The position numbers were made by a program, and so were the translations under genes. From Variovorax sp. PBL-H6 (GTDB lineage Bacteria; Pseudomonadota; Gammaproteobacteria; Burkholderiales; Burkholderiaceae_C): DNA of 64,000 bases. Location of the stretch: assembly GCF_901827155.1 (NCBI RefSeq), contig NZ_LR594659.1:2852001-2916000 (forward strand), given 5' to 3'. Shown in pieces: positions 59,425 through 64,000 of this stretch. The notes below the pieces were generated by a model, which saw only the letters and a program-made list of their open reading frames with translations, searched no databases and was not told where the DNA came from. Numbering within the stretch: position 1 is the stretch's first letter; each line of letters opens with the position of its first letter.

Positions 59425-60540
59425 ATGGACCTCGGCTTTTTCACGATGCCCCTTCATCCGCTGTCGCGGAATTACCCCGACACCCTGGATGAGGATCGCC
59501 AGGCGATCATCCTGGCGGATCAGCTGGGGTTCACGGAAGCATTCGTTGGCGAGCATGTGACCGACCTCTCGGAGCCGATCAGCTCGTCGCTGATGTTCCT
59601 TGCCTCGCTGGCCTCCGATACAAGGCAGATCCGCCTGGGCAGCGGCACGGTCAACTTGCCGAACAACCATCCGGTGGCGGTGGCGGCGCAGGTGGCCATG
59701 CTGGACAACCTCCTTCGAGGGCGCTTTCTCCTGGGCATCGGGCCGGGCGGACTCAAGTCGGATTCCGAAGCCTTCGGCAACCTGGACGAGGACCGCACGG
59801 CGATGTTCGTCGAGTCCATCGACCACATCCTGGCCATGTGGCAGGACGAGCCGCCGATCGTGCGCGAAGGCAAGTACTGGAACATCCGGACGGATCGCAC
59901 CTTTGTGCGCGAACTGGGACAGGGCGTCATGTTGAGGCCCTACCAGAACCGCATACCGGACATTTTCGCGACCGTGGTGGCGCCGTATTCCAAGGGGATC
60001 GTCGCCGCGGCCGAACGCGGCTGGCTGCCGATCACCGGCGACATGCTGCAAGGCGTGTGGAAGGCAACGCACTGGCCGCTCTACGAGAAGGGTTGCCAGA
60101 ACGTCGGCCGCGTGGCCGACCGCCAGGACTGGCGGGTCGCGGTGAACATCTTCGTCGGCGACGATGCCGCCACGGCGAAGCGCTACGGCGGCAGCGCGGA
60201 CGGGCCTTACGGGCAGCGCTGGGAGAGCTTGCGCACGCGCTTCGTCTTCAACGGCCGGATGGATCTGTTCAAGCCGGACCTGAAGCTGCCCGACTCGGCG
60301 ATCGACGCGCAGTACCTGGTCGATACGCTGACGATCAGCGGAACGCCCGAGGTGGTGGCCGAGAAGCTGCTCGCCCATCACGATGCCCTGGGTGGCTTCG
60401 GCACCGTTCTCTATGTCGGTGCCGACTGGATGGACACAAAGCTGGCGCGCCGTTCGATGGAGCTGATGGCCACGCGTGTCATGCCCATGGTCAACGCCGC
60501 GTTGGCAGACCGGGAACCACGTACCGGCACCCTCGGTTGA
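59425..60540 (+). CDS. LLM-class flavin-dependent oxidoreductase (bacterial luciferase-like)
   Basis: The 371-residue protein has the luciferase-like TIM-barrel markers: MDLGFFTMPLHP, EAFVGEHVTD, LGSGTVNLPNNHPVAVA and GRFLLGIGPGG, with a C-terminal GTPEVVAEKLL. Members use FMNH2 (or F420) and oxygen to oxidise alkanes, terpenes, sulfonates or amines. ATG 59425 has GGAG about 10 nt upstream and fits the family; the frame from 59371 lies in the dctP end. Its place among receptor genes suggests it attacks the imported compound (inference). Confidence 0.9.
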   Translation: MDLGFFTMPLHPLSRNYPDTLDEDRQAIILADQLGFTEAFVGEHVTDLSEPISSSLMFLASLASDTRQIRLGSGTVNLPNNHPVAVAAQVAMLDNLLRGRFLLGIGPGGLKSDSEAFGNLDEDRTAMFVESIDHILAMWQDEPPIVREGKYWNIRTDRTFVRELGQGVMLRPYQNRIPDIFATVVAPYSKGIVAAAERGWLPITGDMLQGVWKATHWPLYEKGCQNVGRVADRQDWRVAVNIFVGDDAATAKRYGGSADGPYGQRWESLRTRFVFNGRMDLFKPDLKLPDSAIDAQYLVDTLTISGTPEVVAEKLLAHHDALGGFGTVLYVGADWMDTKLARRSMELMATRVMPMVNAALADREPRTGTLG

Positions 60541-60624
60541 GCGTTGTTCAGCACTTTCCGCTCGGCGCCTCGCCGCGGCCCAACGCGAAAAAAAGCATAC
60601 CCCCGAGAGGGGAAGGAGACATCC

Positions 60625-61659
60625 ATGAAGCCCATGGTCCTGGCTGCCGCTCTCTGGCTGGCGGCAGCGTTTCCAGCCACTGCTGAGACCCTGATCCGGT
60701 ATTCGAACTGGTTGCCCGTCAAGCACCAGATGCACGCGGAAGTCTTCGTTCCCTGGATGGCCGAGGTCGAAAAGATCACGCAAGGCCGCGTCAAGTTCGA
60801 GATCCTTCCGAAGCTGGTGGGCACCGTGCCGACGCAGTTCGACGTGGTCCGCGACGGGCTGGCCGACATGGCGGTGTTCGTCCCCGGGTTCTCTCCCGGC
60901 CGCTTCGAGTTGATCGAGGTCACGGAGCTGCCGCTTCTGGCAGACGAACCCACCGTCATCTCGCCGGCGGCAAATGCGCTCTACACGAAGCACCTGGCGA
61001 AGTACGACGAGTTCAAGGGTGTGCACATGGTGAGCCTCTTCTCGACGGCTGCCGGACACATCTACACGGCCAAGAAGCCGATGCGCTCGATCGGGGACCT
61101 CAAGGGGCTGAAGCTGCGCACCTCGCTGGCAAGCAACGGCCCGGCCATGATCGCGCTCGGAGCGGTGCCGATCCAGAAGGGAACCAACGAGATCTACGAA
61201 CTGGTGACCAGCGGCGTCGTCGACGGCACCTTGTGGACCAAGGAAGGCCCGGCCGGCTTCAGCATGGTCAACGGCACCTTGAACCACATGCTCTTGGTCC
61301 CCGGCGGTCTGTACAACTCCATCCTGGCGCTCGCGATCAACCAAGACAAGTGGAACACCATCGCCCCGAACGATCGCGATGCCATCACGAAGATCTCGGG
61401 CGATGTGATGGCCAAGGCGATAGGCGAGTCCTACAGCCGCGCCGACGAGCGAGGCCTCCAGATGATGAAGGCCGCGGGGGCGAACGTCGTCACGGCAGAC
61501 GGCGAGTTCCTGGCCGCCATCCGCCGGGCGCTGTCGCCTGCGGAGGCGACCTGGATCGCGAAGGCCAAAAAGAAGGGGATGGCCAATCCGGAAGCCGTCC
61601 TCGCCGACTTCAAGGCCGACATTGCCGCACGCCAGCGGGCGTTCGAACGCGCTCGTTAG
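60625..61659 (+). CDS. TRAP transporter substrate-binding protein DctP, type B (1)
   Basis: The 344-residue protein has a short signal peptide (1-19, ending PATAET) and the DctP fold: IRYSNWLPVKHQMH, WMAEVEKITQGRVKFE, DLKGLKLRTS and AKKKGMANPEAVL. It is closely related to the next gene (61705-62745) across its length and less so to the type A receptors. GGAGG-like AAGGAGA stands 7 nt before ATG 60625; a frame from 60544 has no signal peptide. It lies 84 nt past the oxidoreductase gene. Confidence 0.92.
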   Translation: MKPMVLAAALWLAAAFPATAETLIRYSNWLPVKHQMHAEVFVPWMAEVEKITQGRVKFEILPKLVGTVPTQFDVVRDGLADMAVFVPGFSPGRFELIEVTELPLLADEPTVISPAANALYTKHLAKYDEFKGVHMVSLFSTAAGHIYTAKKPMRSIGDLKGLKLRTSLASNGPAMIALGAVPIQKGTNEIYELVTSGVVDGTLWTKEGPAGFSMVNGTLNHMLLVPGGLYNSILALAINQDKWNTIAPNDRDAITKISGDVMAKAIGESYSRADERGLQMMKAAGANVVTADGEFLAAIRRALSPAEATWIAKAKKKGMANPEAVLADFKADIAARQRAFERAR

Positions 61660-61704
61660 CCCCGCGCCCACGCCGCATCGACCCACCACGAAAGGAGACA
61701 TCAC

Positions 61705-62745
61705 ATGAAAAAATTCGCGCTCTGCCTCGCCATCTCGTTGGCGAGCGCCGCCCCGGCCTGGTCGCAGACGATCCTGCGCTACTCGAACTGGCTGCCTGCC
61801 AAGCACCAGATGCATTCCGAGGTCTTCGTACCCTGGATGGCCGAGGTGGAAAAGATCACCGAGGGACGCGTCAAGTTCGAGATCCTGCCGAAGATGGTCG
61901 GCACCGTGCCGACGCAGTTCGACGTGGTTCGTGATGGCCTGGCGGACATGGCCGTGTTCGTCCCCGGGTTCTCTCCAGGACGCTTCGACCTGATCGAGAT
62001 GGCCGAGCTTCCCCTGGTCGCCGACGAGCCCAACGTGATGGCGCCTGCCGTCGCGCAGCTCTATGCGAAGCAGCTCGCGAAGTACAACGAGTTCAAGGGC
62101 GTGCACATCGTCAGCATCTTCACCACGGCCGCCGGACACGTCTACACCGCGAAGAAGCCGGTGCGGTCCATGGAGGACTTCAAGGGCGTCAAGCTCCGTA
62201 CCTCGTTGGCTGCCAACAGCCCCGCCGTGCAGGCGCTGGGCGCGGTGCCGGTGCAAAAGGGGACCAATGAAATCTACGAGCTCGTGTCTTCCGGCGTGCT
62301 GGACGGAACCCTCTTGAGCAAGGAAGGCGTGGTCAGCTTCAGCCTGGTCAACACCCTCAACAACCTGACGATCATTCCGGGCGGCATCTACAACTCCGTG
62401 CTGTCGCTGGCGATCAACGAGGACAAGTGGAAGGCGATCTCCGCGAAGGACCAGGAAGCCATCACGAAGATCTCGGGCGAGGCCATGGCCAAGGAAGTCG
62501 GACGGGCCTATAGCAAGGCCGATGCGAATGCCGTCGCGGCGATGAAGCAGGCGGGCAAGACCGTGATCGTCGCCGAGGGCGATTTCTACAAGCAGATCAA
62601 GCAGTCGCTGTCCTACGCCGAGGCAACGTGGATCGCCAAGGCGAAAAAGAAGGGCATGGCCAATCCGGAGGCGGTGCTGGCGGAGTTCCGTGCGGACATC
62701 GTCGCGCGGCACCAGGCACTCGGCGTTCCGATGATCGGCCAGTGA
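61705..62745 (+). CDS. TRAP transporter substrate-binding protein DctP, type B (2)
   Basis: The 346-residue protein has a signal peptide (MKKFALCLAISLASAAPAWS) and is collinear with the preceding gene: ILRYSNWLPAKHQMH, WMAEVEKITEGRVKFE, VPGFSPGRFDLIE and DFKGVKLRTS. AAAGGAGA precedes the ATG by about 7 nt. The pair arose by tandem duplication; only 45 nt separate them. Different residues around the binding site (WTKEGPAGFSMVNGT against LSKEGVVSFSLVNT) suggest different ligands, which is inference. Confidence 0.92.
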   Translation: MKKFALCLAISLASAAPAWSQTILRYSNWLPAKHQMHSEVFVPWMAEVEKITEGRVKFEILPKMVGTVPTQFDVVRDGLADMAVFVPGFSPGRFDLIEMAELPLVADEPNVMAPAVAQLYAKQLAKYNEFKGVHIVSIFTTAAGHVYTAKKPVRSMEDFKGVKLRTSLAANSPAVQALGAVPVQKGTNEIYELVSSGVLDGTLLSKEGVVSFSLVNTLNNLTIIPGGIYNSVLSLAINEDKWKAISAKDQEAITKISGEAMAKEVGRAYSKADANAVAAMKQAGKTVIVAEGDFYKQIKQSLSYAEATWIAKAKKKGMANPEAVLAEFRADIVARHQALGVPMIGQ

Positions 62746-62835
62746 ACGGCACGCGTGATGCGCGAAGAGTTTGCAGGCCTCACGGTGCGCGTAGCCGACC
62801 TCCAACTTCGATCTCTCCAGCCATGACAAGTACTA

Positions 62836-62864
62836 TTGACAGGTAAACAGGCAAAGGCGTAGAT
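62836..62864 (+). promoter_or_regulatory. Promoter of the last DctP gene with overlapping decamer
   Basis: TTGACA and GTAGAT are separated by 17 nt. The decamer AAGTACTATT (62828-62837) overlaps the -35 and matches the AAGTCCTATT repeats before the first DctP gene. Predicted start near 62871 gives a leader of about 75 nt. Confidence 0.6.
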
Positions 62865-62945
62865 TGGCTGGGCGGATTTTCCGCGGCGACGACAACCCCC
62901 AGACGCCCGCCCCCAACGGGACATGACAGTCGATGGAGACAACAG

Positions 62946-63977
62946 ATGCACAAGCTCAAGACAATTGTTCGGACTGCCGCGATCGGTCTGCTTCTTGCGG
63001 CCACTACCGCGTTGGCGCAGGCCCAGGCGCCAGTCGTCGTGAAGTACTCCTCGTGGCTGCCCCCCACGCATTGGCTGAATACGACCGCCGTGATTCCCTG
63101 GATGGCCGAGGTCGAGAAGGCGACACAGGGCCGGGTCAAGATCGAGATGCTGCCCAAGACCGTCGGCACGCCGCCCACGCAGTTCGACGTGGTTCGCGAC
63201 GGCCTGGCGGATCTCAGCCTGATCGTGACGGGCTACACCCCGGGCCGATTCGAGTTGGCGGAGATGGGCGAGCTTCCCTTCCTCGGCGAGGATCCGACCA
63301 TCATGTCCCCGGCGTTCGACCGGGTGTACCGAAAGCACTTCGCGAGCGCCAACGAATTCAAGGGCGTGGAGGTGATGAGCATCTTCACGATAGCCCCGGG
63401 ACACATCTTCACGTCGAAGAAGCAGATCAAGAGCGTCGATGACCTCAAGGGCATGAAGCTTCGCAGCGCCTCGGCCACCGGCACGCGGGCCCTGACGCTG
63501 TTGGGTGCGGTGCCGATCCTGAAGTCGTCCACCGAAGCCTTCGAAATGCTGTCGACAGGCGCCATCGACGGAAGCCTGATGCTGCAGGAGACGGTGAAGT
63601 CGACCAACTCGGTGGGCCTCCTGCACTACGGCTTGCTCGTTCCGGGCGGGTTGTTCAACTCCTCGCTCGCCGTCATCGTCAACGGCGACAAGTGGAAGAC
63701 GATCTCGCCGGCCGACCAGCGCGCGATCATGGGCGTGTCCGGTGAAGCACTGGCGGCGAAGATCGGCCGCGCCTATGCGGCGGCCGACCAGTCCAGCATC
63801 GATGCGATGAAGGAAGCCAAGTACGTCCTGGAGCGCGCCAACCCGGCATTGGCGGAGGGCCTTCGCAAGGCGCTGAGCCCCATCGAGGACGAGTGGATCG
63901 CCAAGGCAAAGAAGAAGGGCGTTGCCGATCCGGCCGCCGCACTTGCCGAGTTCCGCGCCGCAGTCCAGTCCCGCTAA
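62946..63977 (+). CDS. TRAP transporter substrate-binding protein DctP, type A (2)
   Basis: The 343-residue protein has a signal peptide (about 1-26, ending LAQAQA) and is collinear with the first receptor (58335-59390): VVKYSSWLPPTHWLN, WMAEVEKATQGRVKIE, GYTPGRFELAEMGELPF and DLKGMKLRSAS. GGAGA precedes the ATG by 7 nt. It is transcribed from its own predicted promoter (62836-62864). The window ends 23 nt after the stop, so permease genes could follow outside. Confidence 0.92.
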   Translation: MHKLKTIVRTAAIGLLLAATTALAQAQAPVVVKYSSWLPPTHWLNTTAVIPWMAEVEKATQGRVKIEMLPKTVGTPPTQFDVVRDGLADLSLIVTGYTPGRFELAEMGELPFLGEDPTIMSPAFDRVYRKHFASANEFKGVEVMSIFTIAPGHIFTSKKQIKSVDDLKGMKLRSASATGTRALTLLGAVPILKSSTEAFEMLSTGAIDGSLMLQETVKSTNSVGLLHYGLLVPGGLFNSSLAVIVNGDKWKTISPADQRAIMGVSGEALAAKIGRAYAAADQSSIDAMKEAKYVLERANPALAEGLRKALSPIEDEWIAKAKKKGVADPAAALAEFRAAVQSR

Positions 63978-64000
63978 AGGGCACAACGCCATGTATCACC

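Noticed and set aside
59401..62829. 1142-codon minus-strand frame opposite the oxidoreductase and DctP genes
   Set aside because: Antisense shadow of well-supported genes with ribosome sites and signal peptides; no family resemblance.

Overview
The window is high-GC DNA with the gene content of a soil or plant-associated betaproteobacterium, most likely Comamonadaceae (Variovorax-like). This rests on family knowledge: Bug/TctC and TRAP (DctP) solute receptors, an imuA-imuB-dnaE2 SOS cassette, DUF2868/DUF3482 partner genes, and an intergenic palindromic element I remember from this family. No rRNA, tRNA, CRISPR array or insertion sequence was recognised.

Layout. 1-5.0 kb: 5'-truncated FtsH-like protease, a TetR regulator, and a minus-strand set of histidine phosphatase, CbpA (DnaJ-like), CbpM and a zinc-ribbon membrane protein. 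5.1-16.0 kb: four tandem paralogous LAL-type (MalT-like) LuxR regulators plus the relic start of a fifth, facing a divergent Bug receptor gene (16.1-17.1 kb). 17.1-27.1 kb: lipid and housekeeping genes (phospholipase D/cardiolipin synthase-like lipoprotein, PssA, a DUF3482 GTPase with its DUF2868 partner, a 24-residue membrane protein, an ABC exporter, a DODA-type dioxygenase, an alpha/beta hydrolase, an aldo/keto reductase). 27.2-32.6 kb: imuA-imuB-dnaE2 behind a perfect LexA box. 32.7-37.1 kb: a catabolic group (Rieske oxygenase, ABC substrate-binding protein, TIM-barrel isomerase-like protein, TetR regulator). 37.3-50.7 kb: a type I secretion locus (HlyD, HlyB) with a 2028-residue RTX protein. 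51.2-57.9 kb: a PD-(D/E)XK-like protein, an acidic disordered protein, a caa3-type oxidase (cytochrome c, CoxB-cytochrome c, CoxA-CoxIII fusion), a divergent dihaem cytochrome c, and Rnk. 58.3-64 kb: four DctP receptors in an A-(LLM oxidoreductase)-B-B-A order.

The most unusual part is 41.1-50.7 kb. Upstream of the intact RTX gene lie three separate pieces of its conserved core, each truncated or frameshifted. Two carry different N-terminal heads. They alternate with small AT-rich genes for membrane proteins, and all genes overlap or abut, so they look translationally coupled. I read this as a polymorphic, type I-secreted RTX effector whose variable part is N-terminal, with displaced head cassettes and candidate immunity proteins. 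The gene order and shared core are seen in the sequence; the toxin/immunity function is inference.

The second unusual part is the LAL array. Several copies have a TATAGT-like hexamer 10-11 nt before the ATG and no Shine-Dalgarno sequence, which suggests leaderless transcripts. The truncated fifth copy is now fused in frame in front of a phosphatase gene.
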